From Nocardia fusca NBRC 14340 (GTDB taxonomy: Bacteria > Actinomycetota > Actinomycetes > Mycobacteriales > Mycobacteriaceae): a DNA stretch of 64,000 nucleotides. The DNA lies in contig NZ_BDCU01000059.1 of NCBI RefSeq assembly GCF_001618425.1, positions 25,064 to 89,063 on the forward strand, in the 5' to 3' direction. The position numbers and the translations under genes are program-made. Shown one piece after another: positions 54,527 through 63,560 of the stretch (positions within the stretch are counted from its first letter, which is position 1; every line of letters starts with the position of its first letter). The notes under the pieces are model-generated. The model was not told the origin of the DNA, searched no databases, and worked only from the letters and a program-made list of their open reading frames with translations.

Positions 54527-55640
54527 CGCCGGCTTCCTCGTGCAGTTCGGCGAGACTGGCCACCTCGGCGGTCAGATCGATCTCGGCCGGGCACCAGGCG
54601 ATACATCGCCCGCACCCGACGCATCCCGAGCTGCCGAACTGATCGTGCCAGGTCCCGAGTTTGTGACTGAGCCATTGCCGGTAGCGGCTCTCCCCCGTCC
54701 GGCGCACGCTTCCGCCGTGCATATAGGAGAAATCCAGCTCGAAGCACGACGACCATTTCTCCCAGCGCTCGGCGTGCTCGCCCGTGAGGTCGGTGACATC
54801 TTCGGTAGTCGTACAGAAGCAGGTAGGGCACACCATGGTGCAGTTACCGCAGGTGAGGCAGCGACTCGCGACATCCTGCCAGTGCGGCGACTCCCGTGAG
54901 TCGCGGACGAGCTGCGGGATATCGACGTCGGGCATGGCACGGCCCATCTGGCCGGCCGCGGCGAACACCGCGTCGCGGGCCTGCGACACTTCCTCTTCGC
55001 CGGCGGGGCGGGCGTTCAGTTCCGCGAGGACATCCGCGCCCTCCTCACTACCGACCTCCACCAGGAAGCGGTGTTCTTCGCTGCCGACGCGCTCGGTGAG
55101 CGCAAGGTCATATCCTGTGGTAACTCCCGGTCCGGTGCCCATGGACGCGCAGAAACACACCCCGCCCGGCTCGGTGCAGTTGGCAGCCACGACGAACAGG
55201 TCTTTGTATCGGCCCGCGAACCCCGTATCGGGCTGTGCGCCGCCACCGAGCACCCGTTGCAGAATCGCGATGGATGCCAGATCACAGCCGCGGACACCGA
55301 GGAAGGCGTAACGATCCGACACCTCCTCGACAGGTTCCTCGGTCAGGTCGGGGCCGACACTCAGCATCTTGCGTCGCGGCGGGTGGAGAAATTGTTTCCA
55401 GGAACCGGGCCCGGCGGAGTGGGCGAAGACCGCCGGATCCTCGCGACGATGGAGCCGGTAATGCCCCGGCGCGGTCTCCACACCCCAGCCATCGGGTAAT
55501 TGCGCACCCGAATCCAGCTCGTCCAGCACGATCGCGCTGTCGCGAACCTGCGGACCGATCACCCGGTATCCGTGTCCGCGCAATACATCGACAAGTCGAT
55601 CGAGACCGGCACGATCCATGGTCGCGCTGCTCTCGGGCAT
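54513..55640 (-). CDS. hyhB: Hydrogenase iron-sulfur subunit (beta)
   Basis: The 375-residue protein resembles the beta subunit of group 3b hydrogenases and anaerobic sulfite reductase A. The N-terminal domain has RKMLSVGPDLTEEPVEEVSDRYAFLGVRGCDLASI across about residues 90-130 and CFCASMGTGP. Two [4Fe-4S] motifs lie at the C-terminus: CLTCGNCTMVCPTCFC and CVGCGRCIAWCP. The ATG at 55640 has GGAGG at 7-base spacing; an ATG at 55661 has none. It heads the operon of six genes running down to the protease at 50569. A strong DosR-like box ends 71 bases upstream. Confidence 0.9.
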   Translation of the reverse strand: MPESSATMDRAGLDRLVDVLRGHGYRVIGPQVRDSAIVLDELDSGAQLPDGWGVETAPGHYRLHRREDPAVFAHSAGPGSWKQFLHPPRRKMLSVGPDLTEEPVEEVSDRYAFLGVRGCDLASIAILQRVLGGGAQPDTGFAGRYKDLFVVAANCTEPGGVCFCASMGTGPGVTTGYDLALTERVGSEEHRFLVEVGSEEGADVLAELNARPAGEEEVSQARDAVFAAAGQMGRAMPDVDIPQLVRDSRESPHWQDVASRCLTCGNCTMVCPTCFCTTTEDVTDLTGEHAERWEKWSSCFELDFSYMHGGSVRRTGESRYRQWLSHKLGTWHDQFGSSGCVGCGRCIAWCPAEIDLTAEVASLAELHEEAGDADR

Positions 55641-55710
55641 GTGGGAGCCTCCATTCGGCAATTCGGATCACCTTTCTCCCGAGTCTGTCCCCGCGGCGAG
55701 CTCATCGCGA

Positions 55711-55724
55711 GGGGCGAAAGTCCC
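55711..55724. promoter_or_regulatory. DosR-like box, hydrogenase/USP divergent promoter
   Basis: The core ggggcgaaagtccc matches 12 of 14 positions, and it is flanked by CAA as in the 20-base consensus. It lies 71-84 bases upstream of the hydrogenase operon start and 264 bases upstream of the divergent universal stress gene. The rest of 55641-55987 holds no gene. Confidence 0.65.
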
Positions 55725-55987
55725 CAATAGGTCGTGCCGGCACCGAGGGACCGCCGTCGCCGCGCCGCCTCCGGCGCCATGCGTCGAATGACTCCCGGTC
55801 GGCGGCGCCGAAACCACTCGGCAAAGGCCGTTCCGGTAACGCCGGATCCGCGATGGATCTGGCCCCGGCCGCCGCACCGACCACTGTCTTCGGACCTCGG
55901 CATTGATGACCTTCGACAGGCGAGACAGCGAGCCCGCGAACCTAACCTACGAACAACCGACCCGCTGCGCCGAAGGGATTTCCCGCT

Positions 55988-56917
55988 GTGGCCGCTCACC
56001 GTACGGATCACCCGCGCCGGCTCGCATCGGCCGCCGTCATGGTGGGAACCGATGGGTCGGAGGCTGCCGGCCGAGCGGTGCTCTGGGCCGCGGAAGCCGC
56101 TACCCGGCGCCGCCGGGAGCTGCATATCGTGCACGGACTCGACCTCATGGCCGCCTCCAGCGCGCTCGGTCTCTACGATGTGACCGTTCCCGGAGTCCTC
56201 GAGAACATCCGTCGCCGCGGCGCCGACTACGTGGCCGCCGCGGCCGCGCTCGCCAGCACCGTCGATCCCGGATTGCGCATCCGGACCGAGGTCTCCGAGG
56301 CCGATCCTGCCCGGCTGCTCATCCAGCGCTCGGGCACCGCGCATCTGGTCGTCCTCGGCGCATCCGGCCAGAGCTCGGCATTCGCCCACCTCGGCTCCAC
56401 CCTGCTCGCCGTCACCGCGCACGGGCGCGGCCGGGTCGTGGTGGTCCGGGGCAACGCCACGGATCAGGGGTCCCACGGTGCCCTGCCGGTGGTGGTCGGT
56501 GTCGACGGGAGTCGCACCGGCGATGCCGCGGTCGCGGCAGCCTTCGCCGAAGCGGCGGAGCGGGCAACCCCGCTGATCGCCGTCCATGCCTGGAGCGATC
56601 AGCGATTCGATCATTTCCTCGGCTATCCGAACGCGATCTCGAACCCCGATGTGGCGGCGGCGGCCCAGACTGTCGTGGCCGAGCAGTTGGCCGGTTGGGA
56701 CGAGAAATACCCCGATGTCGAAGTCGTTCGCAAGGTGTACCTGTCCGGCCCGAGGCATCAGCTCCTCGAGTGGTCGAAAGTAGCGCAACTCGTGGTCGTC
56801 GGCAGTCGCGGCAGAGGCGGATTCCGCGGTCTGCTGCTCGGTTCCACCGGCAACGCGCTCGTCCAGCACGCGCACTGTCCCGTCATGATCGCCCACACCG
56901 AGCACGGTGCCCGGTGA
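55988..56917 (+). CDS. Tandem universal stress protein (4 of 4)
   Basis: The 309-residue protein closely resembles the copy at 23508: VMVGTDGSEAAGRAVLWAAEAA opens domain 1, VVVGVDGSRTGDAAVAAAFAEA opens domain 2, and the ATP loop is VVGSRGRGGFRGLLLGSTG in domain 2 only; domain 1 has the degenerate LGASGQSSAFAHLGST. The GTG at 55988 follows AAGGGAT. It is divergent from the hydrogenase operon, with one good DosR-like box between them. Confidence 0.9.
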   Translation: MAAHRTDHPRRLASAAVMVGTDGSEAAGRAVLWAAEAATRRRRELHIVHGLDLMAASSALGLYDVTVPGVLENIRRRGADYVAAAAALASTVDPGLRIRTEVSEADPARLLIQRSGTAHLVVLGASGQSSAFAHLGSTLLAVTAHGRGRVVVVRGNATDQGSHGALPVVVGVDGSRTGDAAVAAAFAEAAERATPLIAVHAWSDQRFDHFLGYPNAISNPDVAAAAQTVVAEQLAGWDEKYPDVEVVRKVYLSGPRHQLLEWSKVAQLVVVGSRGRGGFRGLLLGSTGNALVQHAHCPVMIAHTEHGAR

Positions 56918-56946
56918 AGAGGACCTACACACAGCAGGGAGCACCG

Positions 56947-57345
56947 ATGAAGGTCGAGGACATACTCACCACGGCGAAAGACTCGATGACTGTTCGACGA
57001 GTATTCGCCGACCCTGTCGAACGAGGTGGGGTCACCGTGATCGCTGCCGCCGCGGTATCCGGAGGCGGAGGCGGCGGCACCGGTACCGACGACGCCGGCA
57101 AAGAGGGCTCCGGCGGCGGCTTCGGTGTCGGAGCCAAACCGGTCGGCGCCTACGTGGTCAGCGAGGGCCGGGTGCGGTGGCAACCGGCGGTGGATGTCAA
57201 CCGGCTGGTGACGGTCGCCGGGGTCGTCGCGGTCGCGATGACGATCGCGGCACTGCGCATCGCAGGGCATGGCGACCGCCACCACGCCGCGGCGGCGCGG
57301 AACCAAGGCGGAATCCGGCACCGGCGAGAAAAGGCGTCGCGGTGA
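56947..57345 (+). CDS. GerW/YtfJ-family protein
   Basis: The 132-residue protein has the Spore_YtfJ (GerW) signature: MKVEDILTTAKDSMTVRRVFADPVERGG, then a glycine-rich loop SGGGGGGTG, and GGGFGVGAKPVGAYVV with VRWQPAVDVNRL. A C-terminal helix (VTVAGVVAVAMTIAAL) may be membrane-associated. In Bacillus the family is linked to spore germination, but it is also present in non-sporulating actinobacteria, where its role is unknown. ATG 56947 follows CAGGGAG and lies 29 bases after the universal stress gene, so it is probably co-transcribed. Confidence 0.83.
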   Translation: MKVEDILTTAKDSMTVRRVFADPVERGGVTVIAAAAVSGGGGGGTGTDDAGKEGSGGGFGVGAKPVGAYVVSEGRVRWQPAVDVNRLVTVAGVVAVAMTIAALRIAGHGDRHHAAAARNQGGIRHRREKASR

Positions 57346-57364
57346 GGATCTCGGACCCTGCGGG

Positions 57365-58159
57365 TCATACTCCGGCGATATCCCGGCGATCGAAGATCGG
57401 CAACCCCACCAGCAGAGCAAGAGCCCCGGCCAGCAGCAGCCACCCGTATGCGGCGGGCAGGCCGGCTCCCAGCGGGCCCCCTTCGATGGCCTGGTGGAAC
57501 GGCGAGAGTGGGCCCCAGGGGCGTACGGCGTCTACCAGTTTGCTCGCCACATACAGCACGTACGCGCCCACCGCGGCGACCGATGTGACACCCACGGCGA
57601 GAACTCGCCTGCCGGTCGCCGCGCCGACGGCCAACGCGAGCCAGCCGAATTCGACACCGATGAACGCCATGGCCGCCGCACCGGTGAGCGCGGACCCGAC
57701 CGCGACATCGAGCCCGAACAACGCCGAGAACGCCACCACCGCACCGAAAAGCGCCGAACCGAGTACCAGCAGACCGGTGGCGAGCACCGCCGCCTGCTCG
57801 AGCACGAGCCGCACCGGCGTCATCCGGGTGACCAGCAGCACCTCCAACGTGCCCTGCTCCTCTTCTCCGGCAATCGCTTTGGCACCGCGGGCGATCGAGA
57901 AGACCAGGAACAGGATGGGCAGCAGCATGCTGAACAGCTCCGCGTTGAGGAACCCGGTGCCGGTGCCGAATTCATCCAGGTCGAACAGCTCGCGTAACGG
58001 TTCGGGATAGTTCTCCAAGAACTCCCGCATACCCGACATACCCGAAATCGACGGCCACAGGGCACATTCCAACAGCACGAGCACACCGATACCCACACTC
58101 CAGCCGATGAGCCCGCGGCGTTGATCGCGCAGACATTTCAGATACACGGTGTGCAGCAC
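57365..58159 (-). CDS. ABC-2 exporter permease (third module)
   Basis: The 264-residue protein has six hydrophobic segments and the family coupling region ARGAKAIAGEEEQGTLEVLLVTRMTPVR. It is a paralogue of the permease at 35614 (same opening RDQRRGLIGWSVGIGVLVLL). It ends 19 bases from the GerW-like gene (convergent). It works with the ATPase encoded 5 bases upstream. Substrate unknown. Confidence 0.86.
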   Translation of the reverse strand: MLHTVYLKCLRDQRRGLIGWSVGIGVLVLLECALWPSISGMSGMREFLENYPEPLRELFDLDEFGTGTGFLNAELFSMLLPILFLVFSIARGAKAIAGEEEQGTLEVLLVTRMTPVRLVLEQAAVLATGLLVLGSALFGAVVAFSALFGLDVAVGSALTGAAAMAFIGVEFGWLALAVGAATGRRVLAVGVTSVAAVGAYVLYVASKLVDAVRPWGPLSPFHQAIEGGPLGAGLPAAYGWLLLAGALALLVGLPIFDRRDIAGV

Positions 58160-58164
58160 GACGA

Positions 58165-59109
58165 TCAGTCCTGTCCGTAGTAGCCGAGAAATATCTCCTC
58201 GAGATCCGGTTCACGGCTCACGATGTCGATGACGTCGTAGCCGGCGACTGTTTTCAGCAGTTCCGCGGTCGAACCCTGCACTTCGACCTGTATCCGCTGC
58301 GCCCACCGGTCGACCCGCCGAACTCCGGGAAGCCGGCGTAACTCGTCCGGGTCCGGGACCTCCGCGGCGAACAGAAGGTCGATGCGGCGCACCGCCCGCC
58401 GGGTGAGCTCGGCGACCGAACGGACCTCGATCAGCCGCCCCTTTCGCAGCATCCCCACCGTATCGGCCACCGCTTCCACCTCCGACAGCACATGCGAGGA
58501 CAGGAAGACCGTGCCGCCGGCGTCGCGGACCTCACGCACCATGGCGAGAAACTCCCGCTGCACCAGTGGATCGAGGCCGGTGGTCGGCTCGTCCAGCACC
58601 AGGACATCGGGCCGGGACATGAAGGCCTGCACGAGACCGACCTTCTGCCGATTGCCGTGCGACATCGCGCCGATCCGATGCCCCGGCTCCAGGTCGAGCC
58701 GATCGATCATGTCCCGGCGCACGCTCGGCTCGACACCGCCGCGCAAATGTGCAAGGTAGTCGAGATATTGTTCCGCGGTCAGGTCTGGGTAGGCGACGAA
58801 TTGCCCCGGCAGATATCCGATACGACATTGCGCGGCTTCCCGGTTCCGCACCGTATCCGCGCCTCGGATACGGGCACCACCGCCAGTCGGGCGCATCAGA
58901 CCCACCAGGATGCGAATGGTGGTGGTTTTACCGGCACCGTTCGGCCCCACATAGCCGAAGACCACCCCGCTGGGTACCTCCAGCGTCACGTCGGACAGTG
59001 CGAGCACATCTCGATAGGCCTTCGTCAGCCCGGTGAGCTCGATCGAAATATCTGTCGCGCCGCGGCCCGCCCGATGCTCCGGGGTTTGTGCCGGTTGCCG
59101 CTCAATCAT
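58165..59109 (-). CDS. ABC exporter ATPase (third module)
   Basis: The 314-residue ATPase has Walker A GPNGAGKTTT, signature MSHGNRQKVGLVQAF, Walker B VLVLDEPTTGLDP and LSSHVL. The signature starts with MSH instead of the usual LSx, a mild departure. The ATG at 59109 overlaps the end of the upstream gene by 8 bases. No regulator gene accompanies this module, unlike the two other exporter pairs. Confidence 0.9.
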   Translation of the reverse strand: MIERQPAQTPEHRAGRGATDISIELTGLTKAYRDVLALSDVTLEVPSGVVFGYVGPNGAGKTTTIRILVGLMRPTGGGARIRGADTVRNREAAQCRIGYLPGQFVAYPDLTAEQYLDYLAHLRGGVEPSVRRDMIDRLDLEPGHRIGAMSHGNRQKVGLVQAFMSRPDVLVLDEPTTGLDPLVQREFLAMVREVRDAGGTVFLSSHVLSEVEAVADTVGMLRKGRLIEVRSVAELTRRAVRRIDLLFAAEVPDPDELRRLPGVRRVDRWAQRIQVEVQGSTAELLKTVAGYDVIDIVSREPDLEEIFLGYYGQD

Positions 59110-59800
59110 CCCGCCCACCGTCCCCGGCCGTGTGCTCGATCGTCGCCGACTGTCCTTCCTCACGGGAAACGCAGCCGCCCGGCGGGACGACTCCGGTCAC
59201 CCGCCACCACTCGGCACCTGTGGCATGAGGATCGTCCCGAGGGATGGTCTCGAATAGATCGGCGCGATGGATTCGGGGAAGCACCCGATAGTCGATCGAA
59301 CCGGGCACGCTCACGAGCGCCAGTACTCGCCACAGGGTGAGGGCGTACGTCTCGGCCGCGGCAGGGCCGTCCCATTCGTAGAGACCCCGGTACGCACCGC
59401 GCTGATCGTGAGCGAGCCACAGTTTGGAGACCAGACCCGGAAATCCGGCGAACAGCACGGTGTTGAGCAGGCTCTCACGCCGGAAAAGGGCGTGGCCGCG
59501 GCCGTGCACCGCCCGCAACCGGAATTTCACCATGAGTACGCAAGGCGCGAGCGCAGCAGGCCGGTCGACGACGGTCTCCCGGAACACACAGGCGGAGGTT
59601 GTGTCCGCGAACACCACTCGAAGCCCCCGGTTATCGGTGGGCAGATGGATTCGCCGGAACAACAGGAGGCCCGCCGTCACCGACAAGCATCGAGCGAACC
59701 CGCGGGCGGCCCGGCCGATCGGCAACGGTGCCCGGGCCCCGGCCCCGACACGTCGATTCACGCCGGAACAGGGCCGGCCACGGACCCTTCTCTCGTTCAC
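59102..59800 (-). CDS. Conserved hypothetical protein upstream of ABC genes
   Basis: The protein (up to 232 residues) contains RESLLNTVLFAGFPGLVSKLWLAHD, YRGLYEWDGPAAAETYALTLW and VPGSIDYRVLP, a pattern I associate with a conserved actinobacterial hypothetical family that may have a dimeric alpha-beta barrel (YdhR/monooxygenase-like) fold. Start is uncertain; GTG 59800 is tentative and has no ribosome-binding site. The 8-base overlap with the ATPase start indicates translational coupling. Function unknown. Confidence 0.6.
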   Translation of the reverse strand: MNERRVRGRPCSGVNRRVGAGARAPLPIGRAARGFARCLSVTAGLLLFRRIHLPTDNRGLRVVFADTTSACVFRETVVDRPAALAPCVLMVKFRLRAVHGRGHALFRRESLLNTVLFAGFPGLVSKLWLAHDQRGAYRGLYEWDGPAAAETYALTLWRVLALVSVPGSIDYRVLPRIHRADLFETIPRDDPHATGAEWWRVTGVVPPGGCVSREEGQSATIEHTAGDGGRDD

Positions 59801-60179
59801 GTGATCGCCGACCCGGCCCGCAGATGGAGGCCGGGCGTTCGGTCGACGCGGATCCGGTCGACCTGGTCGTAGCACTCGGCCACCCGGAGACGTCGCGGGA
59901 AATCCGTGGCCGCGACGAGCTCGTCTGCATCGACGACCGCCTCAGCCGCACCTGCGGCCGACGCACTGCATCCGCTGCCCGGTACACCACCCTCGGTGTA
60001 ACCGATCCGGCCGACCGAGAACGACCGCAGCCGAGACCAGCAATCCAACACCGTCAGCACCTTCGACTGTGGCATGGCCTTCGCCGCCTCTCACGCACCG
60101 TTCACAGAGCCGGGCGGCGGACCCGAGAGCCGACGAACCCGCCGTATTCCACGATGCAGCACCCTCCCGCGGGACAAGA

Positions 60180-60193
60180 GAGTCGAAAGTCCT
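60180..60193. promoter_or_regulatory. Possible DosR-like box upstream of FadD15-like gene
   Basis: The core gagtcgaaagtcct matches 10 of 14 positions, with AAAGTCC kept. It is 234 bases upstream of the ligase start. Confidence 0.35.
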
Positions 60194-60290
60194 CACCGGC
60201 CTGTTGCCTCCGGCGGGACCGGCCGCCGACTCCGCCGCCGGTCGATCGCCCCGGCCGACCGGAGGGGGATTCCGCGCTGCCCTGCAACAA

Positions 60291-60304
60291 AGGGCTTTGG
60301 TCCT
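60291..60304. promoter_or_regulatory. Second possible DosR-like box upstream of FadD15-like gene
   Basis: The core agggctttggtcct matches 10 of 14 positions and shares the CTTTGGTCC string with the dosR and nitroreductase promoter sites. It is 123 bases upstream of the ligase start. Confidence 0.42.
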
Positions 60305-60426
60305 CATGCAGGACTACCAGCAGTCATAGCCGTGTCGCGGTAGTGCGGTTCATACTCGGCTATGCGCCGCTTCTCAGGTCGAGCGCACCGTGCGCAGTCG
60401 GGGAGCGTCGCCGAGGAGGAGCGATC

Positions 60427-62220
60427 ATGCACGAGTTCGGACTGCCACCTCTGTACCGGGTCCGTCCCGACGCGAACCTCACCGACTTGATCGAACGCAA
60501 TGCCGAACAGTATCCCGACATCGCGGTGGTCAGCCGCAAAGTGGACGGCCGTTGGCATCATCTGACCGCCGCCCAGGTCCGCGCCGAGGTGTTGGCGACG
60601 GCCAAGGGCCTGATCGCGAACGGCATTCAGGCCGGCGATCGGGTGGCCGTCATGTCCCGCACCCGCTACGAATGGACGCTACTGGACTTCGCGATCTGGT
60701 GGGCCGGGGCGGTCACGGTTCCGGTATACGAAACGTCCTCCGCCGAACAGGTGCAGTGGATCGTCTCCGATTCTGGTGCGGTGGCCATCGTGACAGAGAC
60801 CGACCACCACACCGCTGTCGTCGCCGACGTGCGTAACCAGCTGCCGAAATTGATGCACACTTGGCAGATCGATGCAGACGCCGTCGCGACCCTCGAAGCG
60901 GACGGCGCACGAATCAGCGACGCCGCCGTGGCCGGTCGCCGGTCGGCTCTCTCGGCCGATCAACTGGCGACGATCGTCTACACCTCCGGCACCACCGGCC
61001 GGCCGAAGGGCTGTCAGCTGACCCACGGTAACTTCCTGGCCGAGATGGGCAACATCACCGCCCGGATGCCGGCACTGTTCCGCACCGGCGAGTCCTCGGT
61101 CCTGTTGTTCCTGCCCTTGGCGCACGTGCTCGGCCGGATCGCCGAGATCGCGGCAGCGTTCGTCCCGGTGGACATCGCCCACGTCGGCGACATCAAGGAT
61201 GTCACCGCAGAACTCGGGGAATTCCGTCCGACCCTGATCCTGGGCGTCCCGCGCGTTTTCGAGAAGGTGTACAACACCGCCCGCGCACAAGCCCAACTAA
61301 CCGGTCGAGGCCGGATCTTCGATCTCGCGGCCACGACCGCGATCGCCTACAGCCACGCTCGGGGCAGCGGCCCGATCCCGATTCTCCTCCGAATCCGGCA
61401 TGCACTGTTCGACCGTCTGGTCTACCGCCGACTACGCGCCGCGCTGGGCGGGCGCGCCACGCACGCTCTTTCCGGCGGCGCCCCGCTCGGCGAACGGCTC
61501 GGCCATTTCTACCGCGGAGTCGGATTCACCGTGCTGGAGGGCTACGGCCTGACCGAGACCTGCGCAGCCGCCACGTTCAATCCGGATGACCGGCCGAAGA
61601 TCGGGACGGTAGGCCAGCCGATACCCGGCTCCTCGGTCCGTATCGACGACGACGGTGAAATCCTGCTGCGAGGACCGAATGTGTTCACCGGATACTGGAA
61701 CAACCCACACGCCACCGCCGACGCTTTCCGGGACGGCTGGTTCGCCACCGGAGACCTCGGCACCCTCGACGACGACGGATACCTCACCGTCATCGGACGC
61801 AAGAAGGAAATCATCGTCACCGCCGCCGGCAAGAACGTCGCCCCCGCGGGGATCGAAGACCGCATCCGCGCTCACGCCCTGATCGACGAGGTGATCGTTG
61901 TCGGCGACAGCAAGCCGTTCGTCAGTTGCCTGGTGACCATCGACAACGAGCACTTCCCCACCTGGAAAAAGCTCCATGGCAAATCCGACGACGCCACCGT
62001 CGCCGATCTTGCCGCCGACCCCGACCTGCTCGCCGCGATCCAGGCCGCCATCGACGACGGCAACCGATCCGTTTCCAAAGCCGAGGCCGTCCGCAAATTC
62101 CACATGCTGCAAGCCGACCTCACCGAGGCCAACGGTTATGTCACCCCGTCGCTGAAGCTCAAACGCAACATCGTACTGCGCGACTTCGCTACCGAAGTCG
62201 ACGCAATGTACAGCGGGTGA
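60427..62220 (+). CDS. Long-chain acyl-CoA synthetase (FadD15-like)
   Basis: The 597-residue enzyme activates long-chain fatty acids through an acyl-adenylate. AMP-binding motif IVYTSGTTGRPKGCQLTHGN, then LPLAHVLGRI, YGLTETCAAATFNP, TGDLGTLDDDGYLTVIGRKKEIIVTAAGKNVAP (over about 440-472) and the terminal LTEANGYVTPSLKLKRN, where the last lysine is catalytic. Length and motifs match M. tuberculosis FadD15. The ATG at 60427 has GAGGAGGAG upstream. Lipid remodelling or triacylglycerol storage in dormancy is a plausible role given the DosR-like sites before it. Confidence 0.9.
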   Translation: MHEFGLPPLYRVRPDANLTDLIERNAEQYPDIAVVSRKVDGRWHHLTAAQVRAEVLATAKGLIANGIQAGDRVAVMSRTRYEWTLLDFAIWWAGAVTVPVYETSSAEQVQWIVSDSGAVAIVTETDHHTAVVADVRNQLPKLMHTWQIDADAVATLEADGARISDAAVAGRRSALSADQLATIVYTSGTTGRPKGCQLTHGNFLAEMGNITARMPALFRTGESSVLLFLPLAHVLGRIAEIAAAFVPVDIAHVGDIKDVTAELGEFRPTLILGVPRVFEKVYNTARAQAQLTGRGRIFDLAATTAIAYSHARGSGPIPILLRIRHALFDRLVYRRLRAALGGRATHALSGGAPLGERLGHFYRGVGFTVLEGYGLTETCAAATFNPDDRPKIGTVGQPIPGSSVRIDDDGEILLRGPNVFTGYWNNPHATADAFRDGWFATGDLGTLDDDGYLTVIGRKKEIIVTAAGKNVAPAGIEDRIRAHALIDEVIVVGDSKPFVSCLVTIDNEHFPTWKKLHGKSDDATVADLAADPDLLAAIQAAIDDGNRSVSKAEAVRKFHMLQADLTEANGYVTPSLKLKRNIVLRDFATEVDAMYSG

Positions 62221-62508
62221 GTGTGGGTCGGCGCTGGATGAGAAAGTTCAGAGGCGGAACCAGGCGAGCGCTCGCGAGTCTCCGTGTGCGTCGGCACGCC
62301 ACAACAACGCCTTCACCTCCTCAACTTTATCGTTCAATGCGCATATCACAGTACCAGCACGCTATTGATTGCGTTCTGGGCTGATTCGCCGCCCGCTCCA
62401 TCGAGCCTTCCGCCGTAGCTCGAATCCGCCCGCGCGACACGCGATATCAGCCCGATCGACGAATACCATCAAGCTCGAAACGGCTTCCGCGCCCACTAGC
62501 GTGGGGCC

Positions 62509-63063
62509 ATGCCCTGCCCACTCCCCCACCTGCCACCCGACGGCACACTGCTTGTGCTGCGCGGCAACTCGGGATCCGGCAAATCCACCATCGCCCGCGC
62601 CGTACACCGGCACTTCGACCACGGCCGATCTGCCCTGATTGCCCAGGACACCATCCGACGCACCGTCCTGCGCGAACCCGACACGCCCGGCGCGTTCACC
62701 ATCGAACTGATCGAACTCATCGCCACCACCTGCCTACCCCGCCGCCAACTGGTCATCGTCGAAGGAATCCTCGACGCCGACCGCTACGGGCCCATGCTCG
62801 AAACACTCACCACCCGAGCACGACGCGCCCTCTTCTACACCTGGGACCTGACATTCGAACAAACCCTCACCCGGCATGCCCAACGGCCGCAAGCCACCGA
62901 GTTCGGTGAAACGGAAATGCGGTCCTGGTACCACGGCTGGCAACCACTACCCTTCGTCACCGAAACCCGCATCGACCACACCTGGCCCCAGAACGCCACC
63001 ATCGACCGAATCCTTGACGACCTACACGAACCAGAACATCAGGGCCAGCCAGCGTCGAGCTGA
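62509..63063 (+). CDS. Small P-loop kinase
   Basis: The 184-residue protein has the Walker A LRGNSGSGKSTIARAV, a conserved IAQDTIRRTVLRE after strand 2, and VIVEGILDADRY as Walker B-like strand, followed by a lid-like region FTWDLTFEQTLTRHAQRP with Arg. It resembles AAA-type small-molecule or zeta-toxin-like kinases. The ATG at 62509 lies three residues before the fold. No antitoxin gene is next to it; 62221-62508 upstream holds nothing recognisable. Substrate unknown. Confidence 0.78.
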   Translation: MPCPLPHLPPDGTLLVLRGNSGSGKSTIARAVHRHFDHGRSALIAQDTIRRTVLREPDTPGAFTIELIELIATTCLPRRQLVIVEGILDADRYGPMLETLTTRARRALFYTWDLTFEQTLTRHAQRPQATEFGETEMRSWYHGWQPLPFVTETRIDHTWPQNATIDRILDDLHEPEHQGQPASS

Positions 63064-63233
63064 ACTCCGACCGAGACACCGGAGTACTCCAGCGACGCAG
63101 ACCTCAAACCGGATCCCTCGCAACACCGGTTCGTGGCCGAGGGCAGTAATGCATGCTCATACGGGCCGCCAGAACACCTCGCGGCCCGACCACAGCTCCG
63201 CGGCCACCCTGACCGGCCGGAGCAGCACTGAAG

Positions 63234-63560
63234 TCAGCTCGCCGCCCGCTGATACGCCTGCAACACCACGGAGGGAATCCGGCCACGCTCAGGCACATCA
63301 TGCCCATTACGGCGCGCCCACTCCCGCACCGACTTCGCGTCCTTCTGCCGACCCGCCACAGGAGCCTTGACCCGGCCTCGCCCCCCGACCCTCCGCGCGA
63401 ACGGAATCCACTTATCGAGGCCGGCACGCAGTTCCCGCGCATTCGCCTCGGACAGATCGATCTCATAACCCACCCCATCGAGACCGAACAAGACGGTCTC
63501 AGCGGCGGCCGACGCGCCATCCAGATCGTCGATCACGGTCACCACAACCTTGCGCGCCAC
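63234..63560 (-). CDS. lsr2: Lsr2-family nucleoid protein
   Basis: The 108-residue protein is an Lsr2 paralogue: VARKVVVTVIDDLDGASAAAETVLFGLDGVGYEIDLSEANARELR covers the N-terminal dimerisation domain, and the C-terminal DNA-binding domain has REWARRNGHDVPERGRIPSVVLQAY with the RGR AT-hook-like motif. Lsr2 silences AT-rich and acquired DNA. The GTG at 63560 gives the proper start; an upstream GTG at 63575 has no role. It sits at the edge of the island, possibly as an accessory copy. Confidence 0.92.
   Translation of the reverse strand: MARKVVVTVIDDLDGASAAAETVLFGLDGVGYEIDLSEANARELRAGLDKWIPFARRVGGRGRVKAPVAGRQKDAKSVREWARRNGHDVPERGRIPSVVLQAYQRAAS

Larger units (their letters stand above)
59801..60426. 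other. Long non-coding leader region before FadD15-like gene
   Basis: This 626-base stretch has no supported gene; open frames here lack homology and ribosome-binding sites. It contains two DosR-like sites (60180 and 60291) in its right half. Confidence 0.55.

Noticed and set aside
55559..56944. A 461-codon minus-strand frame over the universal stress gene
   Set aside because: It overlaps both the hydrogenase beta start and the USP; no homology, shadow of the USP.
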